A stretch of DNA of 64,000 nt from Janthinobacterium rivuli. GTDB taxonomy: Bacteria; Pseudomonadota; Gammaproteobacteria; Burkholderiales; Burkholderiaceae_D. Positions 38,350-46,125 of this stretch are shown here, piece after piece. Below the pieces are notes generated by a model. It had not been told where the DNA came from. It searched no databases and saw only the letters and a program-made list of their open reading frames with translations. The stretch's first letter is position 1. Every line of letters begins with the position of its first letter. The stretch lies in NCBI RefSeq assembly GCF_009208735.1, contig NZ_WFLJ01000006.1:1-64000 (forward strand). Reading direction: 5' to 3'. A program made the position numbers and the translations under genes.

Positions 38350-39012
38350 TTATCCCCAGGCGATGGCCGTCTGGCCATGCGCCTGCAAATACGCATTCGC
38401 CAGGCTGAACGGCTTGCTGCCAAAGAAACCTTTATTCGCCGACAAGGGAGATGGATGCGGCGCCGTCAGCACCAGGTGCTTGCCGGGATCGATCAAGGTC
38501 CGCTTGGCTTGCGCATGGCCGCCCCACAGGATGAACACGAGGTGTTCGCGCTCGGCGGACAGGTGGCGGATCGCGCTGTCCGTCAGCTTTTCCCAGCCCT
38601 TGGCCGCGTGCGAACCAGCCGCACCGGCGCGCACGGTCAGCACACTGTTGAGCAAAAATACCCCTTGCTGCGCCCAGTCGGTCAAATCCGTGCGCGTGCG
38701 CACCACGCCCACGTCGCTCTGTAATTCCTTGAAGATATTCTGCAGGCTCGGCTGCGGCGGTGTGCCTTCGGGAATGGAAAAGCACAGTCCCATGGCCGCG
38801 CCGGGCGTGTGATACGGGTCTTGCCCCAGGATCACCACCTTCACCTGCCCGAACGGCGTCAGGTCGAACGCGCGGAAGATAGTTTTACCGGGTGGACAAC
38901 ACGGCCCCGCCGCATATTCCGCTTTCACGAAGGCGGCCAGGCGTTCCCAGTACGGGTCGGCGAAATCAGCCTCCAGCCGCGCCTTCCACGATGCGTCGAT
39001 GCGTACGTCCAT
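38350..39012 (-). CDS. ung: Uracil-DNA glycosylase, family 1
   Basis: Removes uracil from DNA as the first step of base-excision repair. The 220-residue enzyme has the water-activating loop GQDPYH (Asp65) and the Leu-intercalation motif HPSPLS (His186), plus ILWGGHAQ. GGGGGAG stands just before the ATG at 39012; an ATG six codons upstream lacks such a site, so 39012 is chosen. Confidence 0.95.
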   Translation of the reverse strand: MDVRIDASWKARLEADFADPYWERLAAFVKAEYAAGPCCPPGKTIFRAFDLTPFGQVKVVILGQDPYHTPGAAMGLCFSIPEGTPPQPSLQNIFKELQSDVGVVRTRTDLTDWAQQGVFLLNSVLTVRAGAAGSHAAKGWEKLTDSAIRHLSAEREHLVFILWGGHAQAKRTLIDPGKHLVLTAPHPSPLSANKGFFGSKPFSLANAYLQAHGQTAIAWG

Positions 39013-39102
39013 GGCTCCCCCGTCAATCATGTTTTTAAAACATCATCGATCAGTATAGCCGCGTCATGGCCGGTACCGCGTTACGGTACGGCCGGGCAAT
39101 AC

Positions 39103-39408
39103 CTATTTGTCGTCGTAGTGATAGCGGCACGCCGCCACATAGATGCAGCCCGCGTCGGGAAGGTAGACGAGCCGGTGCTGGCGGTCGATGCGGCGCGACC
39201 AGAAACCCGTCAGCTCGCCTTTCAGCGGTTCCGGCTTGCCCGTGCCCTTGAACGGGTCGGCCAGGCATTCATCGAGCAAGTCATTAATTTTTTGCAGGAT
39301 TTTCAGATCGTTCTCTTGCCAGAACAAATAATCTTCCCAGGCATGATCGGTCCAGGCCAGCACGGCGGCGCGCGCCTGCTGCTTGTTCTCAGCCTTCCGG
39401 TTTTTCAT
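39103..39408 (-). CDS. yoeB: YoeB/Txe-family mRNA interferase toxin
   Basis: A 101-residue RelE-fold ribonuclease that cleaves mRNA in the ribosomal A site. WEDYLFWQENDLKILQKINDLL, PEPLKGELTGFWSRRID and the C-terminal CRYHYDD match the family; the expected catalytic residues Glu60, Arg79, His97 and Tyr98 are all present. It carries about 17 more N-terminal residues than E. coli YoeB. It overlaps the antitoxin gene by 20 nt. Confidence 0.93.
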   Translation of the reverse strand: MKNRKAENKQQARAAVLAWTDHAWEDYLFWQENDLKILQKINDLLDECLADPFKGTGKPEPLKGELTGFWSRRIDRQHRLVYLPDAGCIYVAACRYHYDDK

Positions 39409-39658
39409 GTTGCGCCAATTCCCTGGGCTTGGCCTTGCCCGCCCTGATCTGCGCCACGGACGCCATCAGCCGGCTGGCATTCTTGGCCGTGCCCAGCAAG
39501 TACAGGGTTTCCTCGATGCTGTTGTAGTCGGACAAGGACAACATCACCACGTGTTCGCCATTCACGCGCGTGATCACCGTGGGCGTGTGGTCGTTGCAGA
39601 CGTCGTCCATCACGCTTTTCAGGCCCGCGCGCGCCTCGCTGAAAGTCAGGATATTCAT
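39389..39658 (-). CDS. yefM: YefM/Phd-family antitoxin
   Basis: An 89-residue antitoxin: the N-terminal Phd/YefM DNA-binding fold (MNILTFSEARAGLKSVMDDV, VITRVNGEHVVMLSLSDYNSIEETLYLL) and a flexible C-terminal tail that neutralises YoeB. The ATG at 39658 gives the family N-terminus. It normally represses its own operon together with the toxin. The pair stands between ung and lipA. Confidence 0.93.
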   Translation of the reverse strand: MNILTFSEARAGLKSVMDDVCNDHTPTVITRVNGEHVVMLSLSDYNSIEETLYLLGTAKNASRLMASVAQIRAGKAKPRELAQHEKPEG

Positions 39659-39729
39659 GCCGTGCCACCGTCCCATTGAAAGTACATGCGGATAATTGTA
39701 CAGGATGTTGTACATCACCTCAATCAGGC

Positions 39730-39763
39730 AAAAAAAACCGCCCGGCTAAAGCGGACGGTTTTT
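39730..39763 (-). terminator. Intrinsic terminator downstream of lipA
   Basis: AAAAACCG (ending 39740) pairs with CGGTTTTT (39756-39763), with CCG/CGG inside the stem. The A-run on the plus strand gives a long U-tract for leftward transcripts ending after lipA. Confidence 0.75.
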
Positions 39764-39780
39764 GATACGGCGCAAGGTGC

Positions 39781-40788
39781 TTAGAAATTCAGCGCCGATT
39801 CCACGCCGGCGCTGTGCGCCTGTTCATCCGCGTGGTACGAGCTGCGCACCATGGCGCCCACGGCGGCGTGGGTGAAGCCCATCTTATAGGCTTCTTCCTC
39901 GAACATTTTAAACACGTCCGGGTGCACGTAGCGGCGCACGGGCAGGTGGCTGTTCGATGGCGCCAGGTACTGGCCGATGGTCAGCATGTCGATGTCGTGC
40001 TCGCGCATGTCGCGCATCACTTGCAGGATTTCCTCGTCCGTCTCGCCCAGGCCCACCATGATGCCGGACTTGGTTTTCACGTCCGGGTACATGGCCTTGA
40101 AGTCTTTCAGCAATTTCAGCGAGTGCATGTAGTCGGAACCGGGACGGGCTTCCTTGTACAGGCGCGGCGCCGTTTCCAGGTTGTGGTTCATGACGTCAGG
40201 CAAGCCATCCTTGAACAGGTCCAGGGCTTTTTCCAGGCGGCCACGGAAGTCGGGCACCAGCACTTCGATGCGTGTGTTCGGCGACAGGGCGCGCGTTTGC
40301 TGGATGCACTCGACGAAATGGCCGGCGCCGCCGTCGCGCAAGTCATCGCGGTCGACGGAGGTGATGACGACGTAGTTCAGGCGCAGCTTGGCGATGGTTT
40401 TCGACAGGTTGGCCGGCTCTTCCTTGTCCAGCGGATCAGGACGGCCATGGCCGACGTCGCAGAACGGGCAGCGGCGCGTGCACTTGTCGCCCATGATCAT
40501 GAAGGTGGCCGTACCCTTGCCGAAGCATTCGCCGATATTCGGGCAGCTGGCTTCCTCGCACACGGTCACGAGCTTGTTTTCGCGCAGGATATCCTTGATT
40601 TCATAGAAACGGGTCGATGCCGAGGCGGCCTTGACGCGGATCCAGTCCGGCTTTTTCAGGCGCTCGATCTGTTCGATCGGCACGATCTTGATCGGGATGC
40701 GCGAAGTCTTGCTGGCGCCTTTTTGCTTTTCGCTCGGGTTGTAGGCGGGAGCGGCGGGGGCGGTGCTGGAAATGGTCTCAGAAGTCAT
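39781..40788 (-). CDS. lipA: Lipoyl synthase
   Basis: Radical SAM enzyme that inserts two sulfurs into octanoyl groups on lipoyl domains. The 335-residue protein has both cluster motifs: auxiliary [12 protein letters not shown] (Cys77, Cys82, Cys88) and radical [11 protein letters not shown] (Cys103, Cys107, Cys110), plus a C-terminal RSSYHAD motif with the conserved Ser. It follows lipB with a 39-nt gap. Confidence 0.96.
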   Translation of the reverse strand: MTSETISSTAPAAPAYNPSEKQKGASKTSRIPIKIVPIEQIERLKKPDWIRVKAASASTRFYEIKDILRENKLVTVCEEASCPNIGECFGKGTATFMIMGDKCTRRCPFCDVGHGRPDPLDKEEPANLSKTIAKLRLNYVVITSVDRDDLRDGGAGHFVECIQQTRALSPNTRIEVLVPDFRGRLEKALDLFKDGLPDVMNHNLETAPRLYKEARPGSDYMHSLKLLKDFKAMYPDVKTKSGIMVGLGETDEEILQVMRDMREHDIDMLTIGQYLAPSNSHLPVRRYVHPDVFKMFEEEAYKMGFTHAAVGAMVRSSYHADEQAHSAGVESALNF

Positions 40789-40827
40789 GGCTGCAAGCCC
40801 TTGAGGGGCAAAGTTTGGTTTGTTTGC

Positions 40828-41532
40828 TCAGGCATCCGCTGCCTGAGGCGCGCCTGCGGCGCTGTGTACTTCGCTTACATCGAGTAATACGGTCAATTCA
40901 TGGGCCAGGGCCCGCTGCACCTCGGCCAGCGGCACCGACACGCCCATGCTGCGCATATCCACCGTCTTCAGGCCGGAATAGCCGCAGGGGTTAATCCAGG
41001 AAAACGGCGCCAGGTCCATCGCCACGTTGAGCGACACGCCATGGTAGGTGCAGCCGTTGCCGCGCACTTTCAAGCCCAGCGCGGCGATCTTCGCACCCTT
41101 GTCTGGCCCGCCGGCAATATAGATGCCAGGCGCGCCATCGATGCGCTCGCCAGCGAGATTATACGCCGCCAGCACGTTGATGATGGCTTGCTCGATTTTA
41201 TGCACGAACTGGCGCGCATACAGCTTGCCGCCCGGCTTGTTGCGGCGCAAGTCCATCAACAGGTAAATCACCACCTGGCCGGGGCCGTGGAACGTCACTT
41301 CGCCGCCACGGTCCGTCTGCACCACGGGCACGTTCTCCGCGCCGGCCAGCAAATGGCCCCGGTCGGCCGCCAGGCCCAGGGTGAACACGGGCGGATGCTC
41401 GACGATCCACAGTTCGTCGCGCGTGTCCGTCGTGCGCGCGTCGGTGAAGGCGCGCATGGCGGCAAAGGTCGGCTCGTAATCGACGCGGCCCAGCTCGCGG
41501 ATCAGCGCCGCTTCGGTTCGGGTGGTGGTCAT
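40828..41532 (-). CDS. lipB: Octanoyl-[acyl-carrier-protein] transferase
   Basis: Moves octanoyl from ACP to lipoyl domains, supplying LipA. The 234-residue product has [18 protein letters not shown], the catalytic Lys149 in [11 protein letters not shown] and the acyl-thioester Cys183 in [13 protein letters not shown]. First gene of the leftward lipB-lipA pair. Confidence 0.96.
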   Translation of the reverse strand: MTTTRTEAALIRELGRVDYEPTFAAMRAFTDARTTDTRDELWIVEHPPVFTLGLAADRGHLLAGAENVPVVQTDRGGEVTFHGPGQVVIYLLMDLRRNKPGGKLYARQFVHKIEQAIINVLAAYNLAGERIDGAPGIYIAGGPDKGAKIAALGLKVRGNGCTYHGVSLNVAMDLAPFSWINPCGYSGLKTVDMRSMGVSVPLAEVQRALAHELTVLLDVSEVHSAAGAPQAADA

Positions 41533-41607
41533 GACAGATTCTGTAATCAGCTGCCGGCGCCCTGGGGACGCTGCGGCGAAGCCGTGATTATAAGCCAGGC
41601 TGCCGTT

Positions 41608-43080
41608 TCATTCAGCCCCGGGCGCCGGCAACAGCAGCAATCTGCCCAATTTTTGAGCGGCATGGCGTATCTGGGCCCCATTCAGGGCCGTATAGCCCAG
41701 CAGCACGGCCGGCGCCAGCCTGGCGCTGTGACAGAAGTCGCCGAGCGGCTGCAGCGCCAGCCCCTCCTGCGCCGCGCGCGCGCAAAATGCCCGCTCGTCG
41801 CTGTCCGGCGGCAGCCACAGCACGCAATGGAAACCCGCCTGCTGGCCGGTGAGCGTATAGCGTCCGGGCGCCGCTTGCTCGAGGCAGGCCAGCAGCAGGT
41901 CGCGCCGCTCCTTGTAGGCCTGCCGCGCCTGGCGCAAATGGCGCACGAAGGCGCCCTCCTCCATCCAGGCGGACAGCGCCAGCTGCTCCGTCACGCCCAC
42001 GGAGCGGCCCGTCAACTGCAGTGTGCGCAGCAACTGCGGACGCAAGGCGGGCGGCAGCACCATGAAGCCCACGCGCAGACCGGCAAACAGGGTCTTGTTG
42101 AAACTGCCGCAATAAATCACGCGCTGGTACTGGTCCAGCGCCTTCAGGGCCGCCAGCGGCGCGCTCTGGTAATTGAATTCGCTGTCGTAATCGTCTTCCA
42201 CCACCCAGGCGCCGTGGTCGTTCGCCCATTCCAGCAGGGCCAGGCGCCGCGTGACGGACATGGTCACGCCCAGCGGCGACTGGTGCGCCGGCGTCACGTA
42301 GGCGAGGCTGGCGTCCGCGTGCGCGGCCAGGGCGGCGCAATCAATGCCCTCGGCGTCGACGGCGATGTCGACCGGCACGGCGCCCGCCAGGGCGAACAGG
42401 GCGCGCGCGGCCGGGTAGCCGGGTTCTTCCAGGCAGACCTTGTCGCCATCGCGCACGATGCTGCGCGCCAGCAAGTCGATCGCGTGGCGGATGCCGGTCG
42501 TGACGACGATGTCGTGCGGGTCGCAGCGGATGCCGCGGTACTTGGCGAGAAAATCGGCGATCTGCTGGCGCAGTGCGGGCAAGCCGGCCGGATCGGCGCT
42601 GCACAGCTGCTCCGGCGTGGCGGCCGCCAGCGCCCGCGTGGCGCACTTGGACCAGGCGGCCATGGGAAACAGGCTGGCGTCGGCGCGCCGCGCCACGAAG
42701 GGCAAGCCGTCGCGCACGCCCGTGTCCGAGGCAGGCGCGGGCACGCTGGCCGGTGCGGCCGGGGTGGTATCGCCAAATCCCGCCATCAGGAAGCGTTCCG
42801 GCACCACGGCGCACACGCGCGTGCCGGAACCGGGCACGCGCGTCACGTACGCTTCCGCGTGCAGGCGGTCGAACACGGTTTCGATGGTGCCGCGCGACAG
42901 CTCCCACCGTTCGGCCAGGGTGCGGCTGGACGGCAAACGGCTGCCCGCCGGCAGCATCTTCGTCAGGATGGCCGAGCGCAGCGCTTCATATGCGCCATCC
43001 TGCTTGTTGACGCCCGCCTTGTCGAGCCAGCTGGTGGGACGAGGCAAGTCCAGGGCGTGCGGTGATTTTCCTCGCGGCAT
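41608..43080 (-). CDS. MocR/PdxR-type regulator (GntR helix-turn-helix fused to aminotransferase domain)
   Basis: A 490-residue fusion. Residues about 30-100 are a GntR winged helix (LPSSRTLAERWELSRGTIETVFDRL); residues about 130-490 are a fold-type I aminotransferase domain with the PLP-binding SFNKTLFAGLRVGF motif. MocR proteins sense PLP or amino compounds. It diverges from a drug-exporter gene 137 nt away, its probable target. ATG at 43080 was chosen; an ATG at 43131 would run into the likely promoter. Confidence 0.88.
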   Translation of the reverse strand: MPRGKSPHALDLPRPTSWLDKAGVNKQDGAYEALRSAILTKMLPAGSRLPSSRTLAERWELSRGTIETVFDRLHAEAYVTRVPGSGTRVCAVVPERFLMAGFGDTTPAAPASVPAPASDTGVRDGLPFVARRADASLFPMAAWSKCATRALAAATPEQLCSADPAGLPALRQQIADFLAKYRGIRCDPHDIVVTTGIRHAIDLLARSIVRDGDKVCLEEPGYPAARALFALAGAVPVDIAVDAEGIDCAALAAHADASLAYVTPAHQSPLGVTMSVTRRLALLEWANDHGAWVVEDDYDSEFNYQSAPLAALKALDQYQRVIYCGSFNKTLFAGLRVGFMVLPPALRPQLLRTLQLTGRSVGVTEQLALSAWMEEGAFVRHLRQARQAYKERRDLLLACLEQAAPGRYTLTGQQAGFHCVLWLPPDSDERAFCARAAQEGLALQPLGDFCHSARLAPAVLLGYTALNGAQIRHAAQKLGRLLLLPAPGAE

Positions 43081-43217
43081 GATGATCGTCCAAGTGGTCC
43101 AATGAATTTTCTGATGACTGGCACTTCGCATTACACCACAAACATTCTACTCTCGGCGTTCCGGTGCGCCAGCGGGGCGCACGCTGGCAAGGAAGCTTGA
43201 AGGGATCGTGTCACACC

Positions 43218-44417
43218 ATGCAAAAACAACTCGCTTTATGGGCCTGGGGCGGCATCGTGCTGCTGCTGGTCTGCCTGTCGCGCATCAGCATCGATATCTA
43301 TTTGCCTTCGCTGCCGGCCATGGCCGATGCCCTGCATGCCAGCGATGCCCAGTTGCAACTGACCCTGAGCCTGTTCATGGCCGGCTCGGCCGCCTCGATG
43401 CTCGCCTGCGGGCCGCTGGCCGACCGCTACGGACGCCGGCCCGTGCTGCTGGCCGGCACGGGCATTTATGTGCTCGCCAGCATCGTCTGCAGCGTGACCT
43501 CCGACGTCCACGTGCTGATCGCCGCGCGGGTGCTGCAGGCGTTCGGCGGTTGCAGCGGCACCATCATCGGCCGGGTCATGGTGCGCGACCGCTTCGACCC
43601 CGCCACGCAGGCGCGCATGCTGGGGAAAATCTCGATGGTGATGGGTTTGTCGCCGATCCTGGCGCCGCTGGCCGGCAGCGTGATTGACGCGGCGTTCGGC
43701 TGGCGCGCCGTGTTTGGCGTGCTGTGTGCGCTGGGCGCGCTGTCGCTGGGGCTGATCGCCGCCTGGGTGCCGGAAACCAAACCGGCCAGCGTCGTACCAC
43801 AGGGAAATACCCTGGCGCTGTACCGCCGCCTGCTGGGCGACGCGTATTTCCTGCGCTATGCGCTGGCCATCGGCTGCGTGTATTGCACGTATTTCCCCTT
43901 CATCGCGGAATCGTCCGTGCTATTGCAAAGGGGCATGCACCTGTCGTCGCACGAGTATGCGCTGGTGTTCGCGCTGACGGTCAGCGGCTATATCGCGGGA
44001 TCGAGCCTGTTCCGCGCGCTGGGACCGCGCCTGGGTGCCGACTACATGCTGGGCATGGCGGTGCTGATCAATGTGGCGGGTGCGGCCAGCCTGTTGCTGG
44101 CGGGGACTCTGGCGCCGCACCACGTGGCGTCGCTGGTGGCGCCGATGCTGCTGGTGATGGTATCGGTGGGCATGGCCATCCCCGCCTGCCAGCTGGCCGT
44201 GCTGCAGCCGTATGGCGACCAGGCGGGCAGCGCCTCGGGCCTGTTCTTCTTCGTGCAAATGCTCATCACGGCCGCCTGCGGCGCCGTCATCGCGGCCATC
44301 ACGGATGGCAGCGCAAAGCCGTTGCTGTGGGTGACGGCGGCGGCTAGTGGCGCCTTTGCCGCCGTCTGGCTGCTCACGAAGAGCCGGGCCAGCGTGGCGG
44401 CAGCCAGCCTTACATGA
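43218..44417 (+). CDS. Bcr/CflA-type multidrug exporter (MFS)
   Basis: Inner-membrane proton antiporter of 399 residues with twelve predicted helices. The Bcr/CflA signature appears as ISIDIYLPSLPAMADAL in helix 1 and GPLADRYGRRPVLLAG (motif A) after helix 2, then RVLQAFGGCSGTIIGRVMVRD (motif C region). It diverges from the MocR regulator and overlaps the end of ybeD by 8 nt tail to tail. Substrate unknown. Confidence 0.9.
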   Translation: MQKQLALWAWGGIVLLLVCLSRISIDIYLPSLPAMADALHASDAQLQLTLSLFMAGSAASMLACGPLADRYGRRPVLLAGTGIYVLASIVCSVTSDVHVLIAARVLQAFGGCSGTIIGRVMVRDRFDPATQARMLGKISMVMGLSPILAPLAGSVIDAAFGWRAVFGVLCALGALSLGLIAAWVPETKPASVVPQGNTLALYRRLLGDAYFLRYALAIGCVYCTYFPFIAESSVLLQRGMHLSSHEYALVFALTVSGYIAGSSLFRALGPRLGADYMLGMAVLINVAGAASLLLAGTLAPHHVASLVAPMLLVMVSVGMAIPACQLAVLQPYGDQAGSASGLFFFVQMLITAACGAVIAAITDGSAKPLLWVTAAASGAFAAVWLLTKSRASVAAASLT

Positions 44418-44706
44418 CGATCTTGACCATCGGGTGGCCCGACAGCGCCATGTACAGGGCGTCGAGCTGCTCGCGGCTGATGGCGCGCACGGTGACGGTC
44501 AGGCCCGTGTAATTGCCCTTGCCCGATGGGCGCTCTTCCATGCGGCCGACGTGGAAGGTCGGATCGTGGCTGATCACCAGTTCCAGCATGGTGGGGGCGA
44601 AATCGACATGCGTCGGACCCATGATCTTGATGGGAAAATCGCTCGGATATTCGATCAGCGATTCGCTGGGAGGAATCGTCACTTCGGTGGATGGGGTCGT
44701 TTGCAT
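44410..44706 (-). CDS. ybeD: YbeD family protein (DUF493)
   Basis: A 98-residue DUF493 protein with an ACT-like fold (LIEYPSDFPIKIMGP, NYTGLTVTVRAISREQLDALY). In E. coli ybeD lies next to lipB, and a role around lipoate metabolism is suspected from context only. Here the MocR and exporter genes lie between ybeD and lipB. Confidence 0.93.
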   Translation of the reverse strand: MQTTPSTEVTIPPSESLIEYPSDFPIKIMGPTHVDFAPTMLELVISHDPTFHVGRMEERPSGKGNYTGLTVTVRAISREQLDALYMALSGHPMVKIVM

Positions 44707-44928
44707 GGGAAATCCTATCAGTGCCGGTCAGAACAGACGGCGCGGCGCATGGCGCGCGGCGGCTGCGTAAAGACGTATTGTAGCCAACTTTGGCAGCGCC
44801 TGCGCCGTTGCCATGGCGCCAGGGGCGCGGAAAAAAAAGGCTCTGTCATCGACAAATAGGGGAAATGCCGGAATCTTCCGTTGGCGGTGCTGTCTGACTC
44901 TGCATACCCACCACACAGGGAGCAGATC

Positions 44929-45897
44929 ATGCAGCCAGCCGAATGGATCCGTTTTATCGCGCAGTTTGCGCAGTTGAACCGGCGCCAGCGGCAGGCAGGC
45001 ATGGCCCTGCTGCGTGGCAACACGCCACACGACGCGACCGTCGCGCTGCTGGAGGGCGTGGCGCAGCCGCGCTTGGCCTGTCCCGCCTGCCGCTCGCGCC
45101 ATCTGCATCGGCATGGCCATGCGCACGGCTTGCAGCGCTACCGCTGCGTGCCTTGCGGGCGCACCTTCAATGCCTTGACGGGGACGCCGCTGGCTCGCCT
45201 GCGCCATAAATCGCTGTGGCTCGAATATGCCGATTGCCTGCTTGCATCGGATTCCGTGCGCAAGGCGGCGCTACAACTGGGCGTACACCGCAACACCACG
45301 TTTCGCTGGCGCCACCGATTTTTATCGTTGGCAAAAACGGACCGGCCGCATGGCCTGCATGGCATCGCCGAGGCCGACGAGCTATACGTGCTGGAATCGG
45401 AAAAGGGATCCAGGCAGATGACGCGTCCGGCCCGCCGCCGCGGCGGCCATGCGCAACGGCGCGGCATTTCCAATGAACAGGTCTGCATCCTGGTGGCGCG
45501 CGACCGCACGGGCCAGACCCTCGATTTCGTCACCGGCAAAGGCGCGCTGACGAAGGCGCAACTGCACCGCTGTTTATTGCCTGTCATCGACCAGGATATC
45601 CTGCTGGTCACGGATGGCCATGCCGCCTACCGGGCGTTTGCCAGCGAGGCGGGTATCAGCCACGAGGCCGTCAACCTGCGCGCCGGCATCCGTGTGCAGG
45701 GCGCCGCGCATGTGCAGAACGTCAATGCATATCACAGCCGCCTGCGCGAATGGTTAAGGCCGTTTCACGGCGTGGCCACGCGCTACCTGCCAAACTACCT
45801 GGGATGGCGCTGGATACTCGACGCCAAGCGCATCCGTTCACCCGAAACGCTATTGAAAGCAACATTGGGCGCATTTCCACATCTGACGGTGACATAG
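44929..45897 (+). CDS. IS1595-family transposase (ISXO2-like)
   Basis: A 322-residue transposase. The N-terminal zinc ribbon has CPACRSRHLHRHG and YRCVPCGRTFNALTGTPLARL; the DDE-type ISXO2 domain includes ADELYVLESEKGSR, LLVTDGHAAY and VQNVNAYHSRLREWLRPFHGVATRYLPNYLGW. The frame is complete. GGGAG precedes the ATG at 44929. Mobility depends on terminal repeats that are weak here. Confidence 0.9.
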   Translation: MQPAEWIRFIAQFAQLNRRQRQAGMALLRGNTPHDATVALLEGVAQPRLACPACRSRHLHRHGHAHGLQRYRCVPCGRTFNALTGTPLARLRHKSLWLEYADCLLASDSVRKAALQLGVHRNTTFRWRHRFLSLAKTDRPHGLHGIAEADELYVLESEKGSRQMTRPARRRGGHAQRRGISNEQVCILVARDRTGQTLDFVTGKGALTKAQLHRCLLPVIDQDILLVTDGHAAYRAFASEAGISHEAVNLRAGIRVQGAAHVQNVNAYHSRLREWLRPFHGVATRYLPNYLGWRWILDAKRIRSPETLLKATLGAFPHLTVT

Positions 45898-45900
45898 CCG

Positions 45901-45928
45901 AAAAAAAAAGCCAGCTTTGTCAGCTGGC
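45901..45928 (-). terminator. Leftward intrinsic terminator
   Basis: On the minus strand GCCAGC-TGACAAA-GCTGGC is followed by nine T (45901-45909). It can end the FecR-type transcript coming from the right, about 200 nt after that gene. The stretch 45929-46125 holds no gene I can support. Confidence 0.75.
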
Positions 45929-46125
45929 GAAAACTATTTCGTTTGGACAAAATAGCCGGAAAATCGGTGCTGTCAGCCAGTCAGGCATTGCGCTGTGCTG
46001 CAATGACGCCACTGTAGACAAAACACGGCGACTTTACCTCCGGCATGTGATGAACGGTCGCTTTGGCGGCTTGAACGTCGATAATCCATGTCCGAACGGA
46101 CAGGCGGCCAGCGCCAGCGCCCCCT

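Larger units (their letters stand above)
44839..45957 (+). mobile_element. IS1595-type insertion sequence (ends approximate)
   Basis: A single transposase gene flanked by a weak terminal match: GGCTCTGTCATCGACAAATAG at the left resembles GGCTATTTTGTCCAAACGAA read inward from 45957 (starting GGCT.T.T..TC.A). No matching 8-bp target duplication is seen: AAAAAAAA on the left against GGAAAATC on the right. The ends are therefore tentative, and the copy may be old or one-ended. Confidence 0.5.

Noticed and set aside
44831-45965. Target-site duplication around the IS1595-type element
   Set aside because: AAAAAAAA and GGAAAATC do not match; the A-run is also part of ordinary AT-rich flank.
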